From assembly GCA_964469055.1 (NCBI GenBank), contig CAYXXN010000122.1, positions 1 to 8,223 of the forward strand: a stretch of 8,223 nucleotides of DNA. The letters are read 5' to 3'. The notes beneath the pieces were generated by a model. It searched no databases, had not been told where the DNA came from, and was given only the letters and a program-made list of their open reading frames with translations. The position numbers and the translations under genes were made by a program. Within the stretch, counting starts at the first letter, position 1; each line of letters opens with the position of its first letter. Positions 1-6,055 of this stretch are shown here, piece by piece. Source of the DNA: CAYXXN01 sp964469055 (GTDB lineage: Bacteria > Acidobacteriota > Thermoanaerobaculia > Multivoradales > JAHEKO01).

Positions 1-130
1 CACTGGCAAGCCCTGGGAACGAGGCCACCGATCCGGTGCCCGCCGGAGGCAAGGCGGCCGCCTCCCCGTCGCAGTTCACCGGGCGGCCGCCGGTCCCCGG
101 CAGGGAGCACCGCGCCGCCGCGGCACCACC
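1..130. other. Left edge: no confident gene
   Basis: I see no convincing complete gene here. On the plus strand, the frame beginning at base 3 is open from the window edge to a TAG at 132-134. It encodes about 43 residues rich in Ala, Pro and Gly, so it could be the C-terminal tail of a truncated upstream gene. Its third codon positions are mostly G or C, but so are those of the other frames, so composition does not decide. If real, its stop would overlap the yjdI stop inside one CTAG palindrome (131-134), making the two genes convergent. Confidence 0.25.
53..91. repeat. Two copies of a self-complementary 10-mer (possible hairpin)
   Basis: GGCGGCCGCC occurs at 53-62 and again at 82-91. The word is its own reverse complement, so the copies can pair as a 10-bp all-GC stem with a 19-nt loop. 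It lies 40-80 nt beyond the yjdI stop in that gene's direction of transcription. A transcript-end hairpin is therefore possible, but no T-run follows on either strand. Chance recurrence in GC-rich DNA is a fair alternative. Confidence 0.35.
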
Positions 131-409
131 CTAGCCCGACGGTCGCTCCGAGCTCTCGTCCGGCGCCGTGTCAGCGTCCGCGGCTTGCCCGCCTTCCTCA
201 GCGTTCATGACGTAGGAGAGCGCCCCGCTCGGGCACTGGCGGACCTGGCCGACGATGCGCTGCGTCGTCGCGCCCTCGATGCTCACCCAGGGGCGCCGCC
301 GCGGATCGAAGACCTCCGGCAGACCTCGAAAGCAGACCCCCGAGTGGATGCAGACATCGGACTGCCAGATGACGATGACCTCGCCGTTCGAGTAGCGCTT
401 GACGGTCAC
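131..409 (-). CDS. yjdI: YjdI-type divergent 4Fe-4S mono-cluster protein
   Basis: This small soluble protein of 92 residues carries one iron-sulfur cluster domain of the Fer4_19 (YjdI) family, probably a cytoplasmic electron carrier or cluster protein of unknown partner. The domain spans about residues 3-69. It shows the family pattern C20-x-H22-x3-C26 (DVCIHSGVC), an RG plus a PEVFDPRRRPW segment, and C59 in QCPSGAL. After the domain comes an acidic, Ala/Glu/Asp-rich tail (70-92) that looks disordered. The start is a GTG, chosen because homologues begin just before the KRYSNGE segment; the open frame continues far upstream only as the antisense shadow of the next gene. No Shine-Dalgarno site precedes it, but a TAGAAT box lies about 20 bp upstream. 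It is divergent from the hydroxyproline operon, with 57 bp between start codons, so co-regulation is plausible. The family call is firm; the function is unknown. Confidence 0.88.
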   Translation of the reverse strand: MTVKRYSNGEVIVIWQSDVCIHSGVCFRGLPEVFDPRRRPWVSIEGATTQRIVGQVRQCPSGALSYVMNAEEGGQAADADTAPDESSERPSG

Positions 410-429
410 TTGCGCGCCAGTCCGCTGCG

Positions 430-435
430 ATTCTA
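430..435 (-). promoter_or_regulatory. Candidate -10 box for yjdI (TAGAAT)
   Basis: The minus strand reads CGCGTAGAATCGC here. TAGAAT differs from the TATAAT consensus at one position. It would place a transcript start near 423, giving a leader of about 13 nt without a ribosome binding site. I find no good -35 hexamer 16-18 bp upstream, so the call rests on the -10 alone and on the same element recurring before another gene at 4046-4051. Confidence 0.4.
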
Positions 436-445
436 CGCGACGGTC

Positions 446-453
446 GAGGAGGG
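446..453 (+). promoter_or_regulatory. Purine-rich ribosome binding site candidate for the epimerase
   Basis: GAGGAGGG lies 13 nt before the ATG at 467. It is the best Shine-Dalgarno match in the intergenic gap, although the spacing is long. It favours the ATG at 467 over a GTG at 479 in the same frame. Confidence 0.45.
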
Positions 454-466
454 CCGATCGGCTAGG

Positions 467-1429
467 ATGCTCGAAACCGTGGCGGAGGTCCCCGAGCGGC
501 TCGAGGTCGTCGACTCGCACACCGAAGGCGAGCCGACGCGGGTGGTGATCGCCGGCTGGCCGCCGCTCGCCGGCGCCGACATGGCGGCGCGGCGCGACGA
601 CGTCGACTCCCGCCACGACACCCTCCGTCGCGCCGTCGTCTGCGAGCCGCGCGGCCACGACGCGGTGGTCGGGGCCCTCTTGACGGAGCCGGTCGAGCCC
701 GGCTCGGCGGCCGGCGTCATCTTCTTCAACAACGTCGGCACGCTCGGCATGTGCGGTCACGGGATGATCGGCGTGGTGCGGACTCTCGAGCATCTCGGCC
801 GGCTCGGCCCGGGCACGACGCGGATCGACACCCCGGTGGGCACGGTCGAGGCGGAGCTCGCAACCGACGGCTTGGTCACGTTCGCCAACGTGCCAGCCGA
901 GTGCCGGCGGCTCGACGCCGAGGTCGAGGTCCCGGGCTTGGGTACGGTGCGGGGCGACGTCGCCTGGGGCGGCAACTGGTTCTTCCTCGCCCACCGGGCG
1001 GACGAGGAGATCGCGCTTTCTAACTTGCCCCGGCTGCTCGCCGTGACGCAGGGCATCCGCGCCGCCCTGGACGCTGCCCGTCTCTTGGGCGGTGACGGCG
1101 TCATCGACCACGTGGAGCTGTTCGGCCCGCCGAGCCGCGACGACGCCGACGCCAAGAACTTCGTTCTCTGTCCCGGCGGCGAGTACGACCGCTCGCCCTG
1201 CGGCACCGGCACCTCGGCCAAGATGGCGGCGCTCCACGCCCGCGGCGAGCTCGCCCTGGGCGAGACCTGGCGCCAGGAGGGGATCGCGGGCGGCGTCTTC
1301 ACGGCCTGGCTCACGCAGGACGGCGGGCGGCTCGTCCCGCACGTCTCGGGCCGCGCCTGGATCACCGGCCGAGCCTCGCTCTTCTTCGATCCCGCCGACC
1401 CGTTGCGCGGCGGGTTCTCCGCCGCGTGA
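467..1429 (+). CDS. lhpA: 4-hydroxyproline 2-epimerase (proline racemase family)
   Basis: The enzyme interconverts trans-4-hydroxy-L-proline and cis-4-hydroxy-D-proline without cofactor, using two cysteines as acid and base; this is the first step of bacterial hydroxyproline breakdown in the cytoplasm. The 320-residue product has the normal family length. Seen in the sequence: the N-terminal DSHTEGEPTRVV motif (16-27), GVIFFNNVG leading to the first catalytic Cys96 in MCGHG, the GDVAWGGNWFF block (163-173), and the second catalytic Cys245 in DRSPCGTGTSAK. Having both cysteines argues for an epimerase or racemase rather than a trans-3-hydroxy-L-proline dehydratase, in which the second is replaced. 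Met96's neighbour position reads MCGHGMIG where Thr is usual. The ATG at 467 is chosen because the family motif begins soon after it and because upstream sequence is antisense to yjdI. The stop overlaps the next gene's GTG. The downstream dehydrogenase subunits support hydroxyproline over proline as substrate. Confidence 0.93.
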   Translation: MLETVAEVPERLEVVDSHTEGEPTRVVIAGWPPLAGADMAARRDDVDSRHDTLRRAVVCEPRGHDAVVGALLTEPVEPGSAAGVIFFNNVGTLGMCGHGMIGVVRTLEHLGRLGPGTTRIDTPVGTVEAELATDGLVTFANVPAECRRLDAEVEVPGLGTVRGDVAWGGNWFFLAHRADEEIALSNLPRLLAVTQGIRAALDAARLLGGDGVIDHVELFGPPSRDDADAKNFVLCPGGEYDRSPCGTGTSAKMAALHARGELALGETWRQEGIAGGVFTAWLTQDGGRLVPHVSGRAWITGRASLFFDPADPLRGGFSAA

Positions 1430-2535
1430 GCCGCCCCGACGTCATCGTCGTCGGGGGTGGCGTCGTGGGGGCCGCGTGCGCCTTCTACCTCACCGCCGAA
1501 GGGCTCTCGGTCCTGGTACTCGAGGCGGGCTTCGCCGGCGGCGGCACCACGGCGACGGGCATGGGTCACCTCGCCGTCCTCGACGACAACGAGGCCGAGT
1601 TCGCCTTGAGCGCCTACGCCCTGCAGCTCTGGCGGGAGCTGGCGCCGGAGCTCTCGCCGGAGTGCGAGGACGATCCCACCGGCTGCCTGTGGGTGGCGGT
1701 GGACGAGGCGGAGATGGCGCACGTGCCGCGCAAGGCGGCCTTCTACCGGGCGCGCGGCGTGGCGGCGGAAGAGCTGTCGCCGGCCGACCTCGCCCGACTC
1801 GAGCCGCGACTCCGACCAGGGCTGGCGGGCGGGCTACTGGTGCCGGGCGACCGGGTGCTCTATCAGCCGGCGGTGACCCGCTGGCTCCTGGCGCGGGCTG
1901 CGGAGCGGGGCGGCGAGCTGCGCGCGGCGCGGGTGAGCGCGATCGACGGCGGCGGCGTCACCCTGGCGAGCGGCGAGCGGATCGCGGCCGAGGTGGTCAT
2001 CAACGCCGCCGGTCCTTGGGCGGCCGACCTCACCCGGGAGCTCCCCATCGAGCCGCGCAAGGGTCACCTCGTCATCACCGACCGCCACCCGGGGTTCTGC
2101 CGCCACCAGCTGGTCGAGCTCGGCTACTTGAAGAGCGTCCACGAGCTCGCCGCCGAGTCGGTCGCCTTCAACGTGCAGCCGCGCAAGACCGGCCAGCTCT
2201 TGATCGGCTCGTCGCGGCAGTTCGTGGGCTGGGACTCGGGCCTCGACCGCCGGCTGCTCTCCCGTATGCTGCGCCGCGCCCTGGAGTACATGCCGGATCT
2301 CGCCGCCGTGACCGCGATCCGCACCTGGGTGGGCTTCCGTCCCGCCACACCCGACAAGCTGCCCTACATCGGTCGCTGGGGAAGCGACGGGCCGTGGCTC
2401 GCCGCCGGTCACGAAGGCCTGGGGATCACGACCGCCCCGGCGACTGGCCGACTGCTGGCCGATCTCGTTCTCGGCCGCCGGCCGGCGATCGATCCAGCGC
2501 CCTTCGATCCGAACCGCGTGCGACAGGCCGCATGA
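1426..2535 (+). CDS. lhpB: D-hydroxyproline dehydrogenase, FAD-dependent beta subunit
   Basis: A 369-residue flavoprotein of the glycine oxidase / D-amino-acid dehydrogenase (DAO) fold, expected to oxidise cis-4-hydroxy-D-proline to the pyrroline carboxylate and pass electrons to its partner subunits. Seen: an N-terminal Rossmann motif VVGGGVVGAACAFYL (8-22) with Glu33 ending the second strand for FAD ribose binding; VINAAGPWA (191-199); a GFRPATPDKLPYIG segment (303-316); and the C-terminal FAD-closing AGHEGLGIT (327-335). The start is a GTG in a GTGA overlap with the epimerase stop, with no clear Shine-Dalgarno site, implying translational coupling. The end overlaps the next start as ATGA. 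The assignment as beta subunit rests on the neighbouring [2Fe-2S] and Bfd-containing subunits in the order known from the Pseudomonas lhp cluster. On sequence alone, sarcosine or another secondary amine oxidase subunit would be the alternative. Confidence 0.87.
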   Translation: MSRPDVIVVGGGVVGAACAFYLTAEGLSVLVLEAGFAGGGTTATGMGHLAVLDDNEAEFALSAYALQLWRELAPELSPECEDDPTGCLWVAVDEAEMAHVPRKAAFYRARGVAAEELSPADLARLEPRLRPGLAGGLLVPGDRVLYQPAVTRWLLARAAERGGELRAARVSAIDGGGVTLASGERIAAEVVINAAGPWAADLTRELPIEPRKGHLVITDRHPGFCRHQLVELGYLKSVHELAAESVAFNVQPRKTGQLLIGSSRQFVGWDSGLDRRLLSRMLRRALEYMPDLAAVTAIRTWVGFRPATPDKLPYIGRWGSDGPWLAAGHEGLGITTAPATGRLLADLVLGRRPAIDPAPFDPNRVRQAA

Positions 2536-2780
2536 GCGACCGCTTCACCTTCCGCGTCGACGGCCGGGAGATCACCGCGCTGGCCGGGACCACGGTGGCG
2601 GCAGCGCTCTTGAACGCTGGGCACGTTCGTTTCCGCACCGGCGTCGGCGGCGCGCCGCGCGGGCCGCTGTGCGCCATGGGCACCTGTTTCGAGTGCCGGG
2701 TGACGATCGATGGGTTGCCGCACCGGCGCTCCTGTCTCGAACCCTGCCGGGAGGGCATGGAGGTCACGACCGGTGCCTGA
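2532..2780 (+). CDS. lhpF: D-hydroxyproline dehydrogenase, [2Fe-2S] gamma subunit
   Basis: An 82-residue protein with a single plant-type [2Fe-2S] ferredoxin-like domain, the small electron-transfer subunit of HcnA/SoxA-N-like amine dehydrogenases. Cysteines lie at C47-x4-C52-x2-C55-x12-C68 in PRGPLCAMGTCFECRV and RRSCLEPC, matching the usual cluster spacing; Cys72 is extra. The N-terminal half (FRVDGREITALAGTTVAAAL) is the beta-grasp part, in which many homologues carry the same T-x-AAAL helix start. It begins at an ATG overlapping the beta-subunit stop and its last 8 bases overlap the alpha-subunit start, so the three subunits are probably made together. In related enzymes such a domain is fused to the N-terminus of the large FAD subunit; here it is free-standing, as in lhpF. 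Confidence 0.9.
   Translation: MSDRFTFRVDGREITALAGTTVAAALLNAGHVRFRTGVGGAPRGPLCAMGTCFECRVTIDGLPHRRSCLEPCREGMEVTTGA
2759..2763 (+). promoter_or_regulatory. Ribosome binding site for the alpha subunit
   Basis: GGAGG sits inside the end of the gamma-subunit gene, 9 nt before the GTG at 2773. This is the best Shine-Dalgarno site of the operon. It decides the GTG start over the in-frame ATG at 2710, which would leave a 21-residue extension unlike the family. Confidence 0.65.
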
Positions 2781-4026
2781 GCCGCTCCACGCCGAGGTGG
2801 CGGTGGTCGGCGCCGGGCCGGCCGGCATCGCGGCGGCAGTGCGGGCCGGGGAAGCTGGGCGGCGGGTCGTGTTGATCGACGAGAACCCGCGCCCGGGCGG
2901 CCAGATCTGGCGCCACCGCGAGCGCTTCGAAGCGCCGGCCATCGCCGGCTGGTGGATGGCCCGCCTCGACAGGACGCGCTGCGAGCGGCTCGACGGGGCG
3001 AGCGTCGTCGACGCCGAGCCCGGCGGAGCCTTGCTCGTCGAACAGAACGGGCAAGCGCTGCGCGTCGCCGCCGAGAAGGTCGTCCTCGCCACCGGCGCAC
3101 GGGAGCTGTTCTTGCCCTTCCCGGGCTGGACGCTTCCGAACGTTCTCGGCGTCGGCGCCATGCAGTCCCTGCTCAAGTCGGGCTTCGAGGTGCGGGGGCT
3201 CCGCGTCGTGATCGCCGGCTCGGGCCCGCTGCTCCTGCCGGTGGCGGCAGCGGTCAAGAAGGCCGGTGGCAATCTCTTGGTGGTGGCAGAGCAGGCCTCT
3301 GCCTCCCAAGTGCGCCGTTTCGGGCGCGGCCTTTGGCGGCATCCCGGGAAGCTGGCCGCCGCCGCACGCTATCGATTCGCCTTTCTCTCGGTGCCGTACC
3401 GTCGCAATGTCTGGGTAAGGGAGGCGGAAGGGGAGGATCGACTCCGACGCGTCACACTGACCGACGGCTCCCGCGCCTGGTCCGGAGCCTGCGACGTCCT
3501 TTGCGCCGGCTACGGCCTCGTGCCCAACGTTGAGCTCGCGGCCTTGCTCGGGTGCGCGATCGAGGAAGGTCGGGTCGTCGCCGACGACCGCCAGAGCACT
3601 TCCCTACCCGGAATCTTTTGTGCCGGCGAGCCCACCGGCATCGGCGGCGTCGAGCTGGCGGTGGTCGACGGCGAGATCGCGGGGCTCGCGGCGGCGGGCG
3701 AAACCTCGGGTCTGGCGCGCTTGCAGCGCCGGCGCCGCCGGCTGACCGCCTTCGCCGACCGGCTCGAGGCCGCCTTCGCGCCGCGTCCCGAGCTCAAGGA
3801 GCGGCTCACGCCGGACACCCTCGTCTGCCGCTGTGAAGACGTACCGTGGGGCCGTCTCGATCCCACCTGGTCGCCGCGCCAGGCCAAGCTCGCCACCCGC
3901 CTCGGCATGGGCCCCTGCCAGGGCCGCGTCTGCGGCCCGGCGATGCGGTTCCTCTGCGGTTGGGAAGCGGACAGCGTGCGGCCCCCGATCCAGCCGGCGC
4001 GCATCTCGACCCTGATCGCCGACTGA
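2773..4026 (+). CDS. lhpE: D-hydroxyproline dehydrogenase, alpha subunit (FAD + Bfd-like [2Fe-2S])
   Basis: A 417-residue two-dinucleotide-binding flavoprotein with a C-terminal [2Fe-2S] domain, the large electron-handling subunit of the dehydrogenase complex. Seen in order: FAD-binding VVGAGPAGIAAAV (11-23) with Asp36/Glu37 after it; ENPRPGGQIW (37-46); ATGAR (106-110); a second Rossmann motif RVVIAGSGPLLLPVAAA (144-160); the FAD-closing stretch GIFCAGEPTGIGGVELAV (280-297); and a Bfd-like cluster with C352-x-C354 (VCRCEDV) and C382-x4-C387 (GPCQGRVC). This architecture is shared with HcnB, opine oxidase OoxA and the sarcosine oxidase alpha-subunit core. The hydroxyproline assignment therefore comes from the upstream epimerase and gene order. 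The start is the GTG preceded by GGAGG. It is the last gene of the operon; the next gene has its own promoter-like sequence. Confidence 0.88.
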   Translation: MPEPLHAEVAVVGAGPAGIAAAVRAGEAGRRVVLIDENPRPGGQIWRHRERFEAPAIAGWWMARLDRTRCERLDGASVVDAEPGGALLVEQNGQALRVAAEKVVLATGARELFLPFPGWTLPNVLGVGAMQSLLKSGFEVRGLRVVIAGSGPLLLPVAAAVKKAGGNLLVVAEQASASQVRRFGRGLWRHPGKLAAAARYRFAFLSVPYRRNVWVREAEGEDRLRRVTLTDGSRAWSGACDVLCAGYGLVPNVELAALLGCAIEEGRVVADDRQSTSLPGIFCAGEPTGIGGVELAVVDGEIAGLAAAGETSGLARLQRRRRRLTAFADRLEAAFAPRPELKERLTPDTLVCRCEDVPWGRLDPTWSPRQAKLATRLGMGPCQGRVCGPAMRFLCGWEADSVRPPIQPARISTLIAD

Positions 4027-4051
4027 GATCACCGCTCGCCCGCCGTAGAAT
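4023..4051 (+). promoter_or_regulatory. Candidate sigma70-type promoter for the DUF2270 gene
   Basis: CTGAGA (4023-4028) and TAGAAT (4046-4051) are separated by 17 bp and match the -35 and -10 consensus at four and five of six positions. The -35 overlaps the alpha-subunit stop codon. The predicted start, about base 4058, is only 2 nt before the GTG at 4060, which would give a virtually leaderless transcript. This fits the absence of a Shine-Dalgarno site. Confidence 0.45.
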
Positions 4052-4059
4052 GTCGTTCA

Positions 4060-4761
4060 GTGCCCGAGCCCCAGGCTCCGACGAGCTTCGAGGACTACCC
4101 CCTCACTCGGCCCGAGTACATCTCGGCCCTGGTGCACCTCTACCGCGGCGAGCTGGCGCGAGCCAACCTCTGGCGCAGCCGCCTCGACACGACGACCAAC
4201 TGGGCGGTGATCACGACGATGGGCCTCCTCTCCTACGGCTTCAACGCCGCCTCGAACTCGCACGCCAGCCTCCTCGTGGGCATGATCATGGTGACCAACT
4301 TCCTGCTGCTCGAAGCGCGGCGCTACCGGGTGTGCGATGTCTGGAACAGCCGCCTCAGAATGATTGAGGAGAACTTCTACGGCCCGATCCTGACCCGCGA
4401 CCTCGCGAGCCGGCGGGAGCAGTGGGGAAAGCTCGTGGCAGCGGACCTCCTGCACCCGCACTACAAGATCTCCTACTGGCAGGCGATCCGGGCGCGGCTG
4501 GTGCGCAACTACACGGCGCTCTACGCCCTGCTCTTGATCTCCTGGTTCGTCAAGGTGTCGATCCACCCGGTCTCCGTCGTCCATGGCGGGAGCCTCTCGG
4601 CCAACGTCGCCCTCGGGCCCATCCCCTGGTGGGTCGTCGGTCTGGTCGTGGTGGGTCTCTACGGCTTCTTCGTCGCTCTCCTCGTCCTCGTCTCGAGCGT
4701 CGCGCAGCCGGAGTCGGAGTGGGAGCACGACAGCCGGATGGGGGTGGGAGAGCACCTGTAG
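4060..4761 (+). CDS. DUF2270 integral membrane protein
   Basis: A 233-residue protein that I recognise as a DUF2270 family member; no reaction is known for the family. The family-like N-terminal block is LTRPEYISALVHLYRGELAR (15-34), followed by SRLDTTTNWAV. Four hydrophobic segments are seen at about 47-63, 68-85, 151-168 and 188-213. A polar, charged stretch between the second and third (86-150) contains EARRYRVCDVWNSRLRM and FYGPILTRDL, probably one soluble domain facing the cytoplasm. The GTG start is the first codon in frame after the stop-containing gap and directly precedes the expected family N-terminus. An ATG at 4051 is out of frame. It follows the hydroxyproline operon after 33 bp but looks separately transcribed, and it converges with the ABC permease gene across 10 bp. 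No link in function to the hydroxyproline genes is evident. Confidence 0.85.
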   Translation: MPEPQAPTSFEDYPLTRPEYISALVHLYRGELARANLWRSRLDTTTNWAVITTMGLLSYGFNAASNSHASLLVGMIMVTNFLLLEARRYRVCDVWNSRLRMIEENFYGPILTRDLASRREQWGKLVAADLLHPHYKISYWQAIRARLVRNYTALYALLLISWFVKVSIHPVSVVHGGSLSANVALGPIPWWVVGLVVVGLYGFFVALLVLVSSVAQPESEWEHDSRMGVGEHL

Positions 4762-4771
4762 CGGCCGTCCT

Positions 4772-6055
4772 CTAGCCGTAGCGCACCCACCGCCAGAGCT
4801 CCGGCAGGGTCGGCTTCTTGCCGACCATCAGGATCCCGACGCGGTAGATGCGGCCGGCGACGCGGACCATGAGCCAGGTGAAGGCGGCGGTCAAGGCGTA
4901 GCCCAGGGCGATCTGCCAGGCCGGCGGGGTCTTGACGGCGATGCGCAGCAGCATGAGGAGCGGAGTGAAGATCGGGATCAGCGAAGCCACGACCGAGAGG
5001 CGCGAGTCGGGATCGTTCAAGACCGACCAGAAGAAGAGCATCGGCGCGACCAGCAGCAGGGCGGCGAAGCCCGCGAACTGCTGCGCCTCCTGCACGTTGT
5101 TGAAGGCGGCGCCGATGGCGGCGTAGAAGCTCGAGTAGAGGAAGAAGCCGAGCAAGAAGAAGGCCACGAAGTGGAGGAGCACCGCCGGCTCGAGGCGCGG
5201 CAGGTCGAAGCCTTGGGGGAGCGCCACGAAGCTCGCCAGGAGGCCGGGCACGGTCACCAGCGCCGTCGCCGCGAGCCAGATCGCGAGCTGGATCAGGGCG
5301 ACGGCGCAGATGCCCAAGAGCTTGCCCGCCATCAGCTCGGCCGGCGGAGTCGTGGCGGCCATCACCTCGACGACGCGGTTCGCCTTCTCCTCGAGCACCC
5401 CCGTCATCACCTGCTGGCCGTAGACAGTGAGCACCATGTAGAGCAGGAAGAACAGCCCGTAGGCCAGGGCGAGCCCGGCCGCGGCCCCCTCCTCGCGACT
5501 GCCCTCGGCCGAGACGCGCACGGTCGCCAGCTCGACCGGTCGGGTGAGCTCCGCGACGCGCTCGGGATCGAGGCCGGCAGAGCGCAGGCGATCGCGGCCG
5601 AGCAAGGTCGAGAGCGCCCCGGCCAACAGCTCCTGGGTGAGGAAGTTGGCCACGCTCGCCCCGCGGTACTCGACGCGACCGGCGGCGAGGGCCGCCTCGT
5701 CGAGCCACACCCAGGCGTCGATCTCGCCCGCCACCACCCTGCGGTCGAGATCGGCGACCTGGGCTGCCGGGTCGGTGGTCGGCGCCTCGAGCGTCGTCGC
5801 GAACGGCGCTGGCGTCGCAGCCGGCGCGAGGCCCTTCTCACCGGCCAGCTCCTCGATCAGCGCTTGGCCCAGCCGTCCGGTGGCGTCCACCACCACGAGT
5901 CGGTGGGTGGAGCGGGTCTTCGACAGCAGCAACGCCGGGACGACGAGGAGCGATGCCAGGAACAGCGGGAGAGCGGCGGTCAGGATCCAGAACGCCTTGC
6001 TCCTGAGGCGCGTCGCGATCTCGCGCCGGGCGATGATCCAGGTGTTAGCGTGCAT
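4772..6055 (-). CDS. ABC-2 type exporter permease (NatB-like)
   Basis: The 427-residue membrane subunit of an ABC-2 exporter, partner of the ATPase encoded just upstream. Topology seen: one N-terminal hydrophobic segment (21-44) after a basic start (RREIATRLRSKAFW), then a large extracytoplasmic domain (about 50-190), then six further hydrophobic segments near 192-214, 244-270, 291-315, 324-345, 354-373 and 379-402. The conserved ABC-2 motif LEEKANRVVEVM (221-232) follows the second segment. This layout is typical of NatB-like permeases (ABC2_membrane_3), whose characterised member in Bacillus exports sodium; substrates of most relatives are unknown, so I do not name one. The ATG overlaps the ATPase stop by 11 bp and is preceded by an AGGCGG site 6 nt upstream, supporting coupled translation. 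The gene ends 10 bp from the convergent DUF2270 gene, with no clear terminator hairpin between them. Confidence 0.9.
   Translation of the reverse strand: MHANTWIIARREIATRLRSKAFWILTAALPLFLASLLVVPALLLSKTRSTHRLVVVDATGRLGQALIEELAGEKGLAPAATPAPFATTLEAPTTDPAAQVADLDRRVVAGEIDAWVWLDEAALAAGRVEYRGASVANFLTQELLAGALSTLLGRDRLRSAGLDPERVAELTRPVELATVRVSAEGSREEGAAAGLALAYGLFFLLYMVLTVYGQQVMTGVLEEKANRVVEVMAATTPPAELMAGKLLGICAVALIQLAIWLAATALVTVPGLLASFVALPQGFDLPRLEPAVLLHFVAFFLLGFFLYSSFYAAIGAAFNNVQEAQQFAGFAALLLVAPMLFFWSVLNDPDSRLSVVASLIPIFTPLLMLLRIAVKTPPAWQIALGYALTAAFTWLMVRVAGRIYRVGILMVGKKPTLPELWRWVRYG

Noticed and set aside
185..466. 94-codon N-terminal extension of the epimerase
   Set aside because: The added stretch is antisense to yjdI, does not resemble the family, and the proline racemase motif begins directly after the ATG at 467.
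410..1342. Long minus-strand extension of yjdI through the epimerase gene
   Set aside because: The iron-sulfur domain begins just after the GTG at 409. The rest is the complement of a conserved epimerase.
1092..2531. Plus-strand frame joining to the front of the [2Fe-2S] subunit
   Set aside because: The upstream part is Arg/Ala/Pro-rich out-of-frame reading of the epimerase and beta-subunit genes; the ferredoxin-like domain starts cleanly at ATG 2532.
4739..4800. Bidirectional terminator between the convergent DUF2270 and permease genes
   Set aside because: Only a 4-bp CGGC/GCCG pairing is possible around the gap, with no T-run on either strand.
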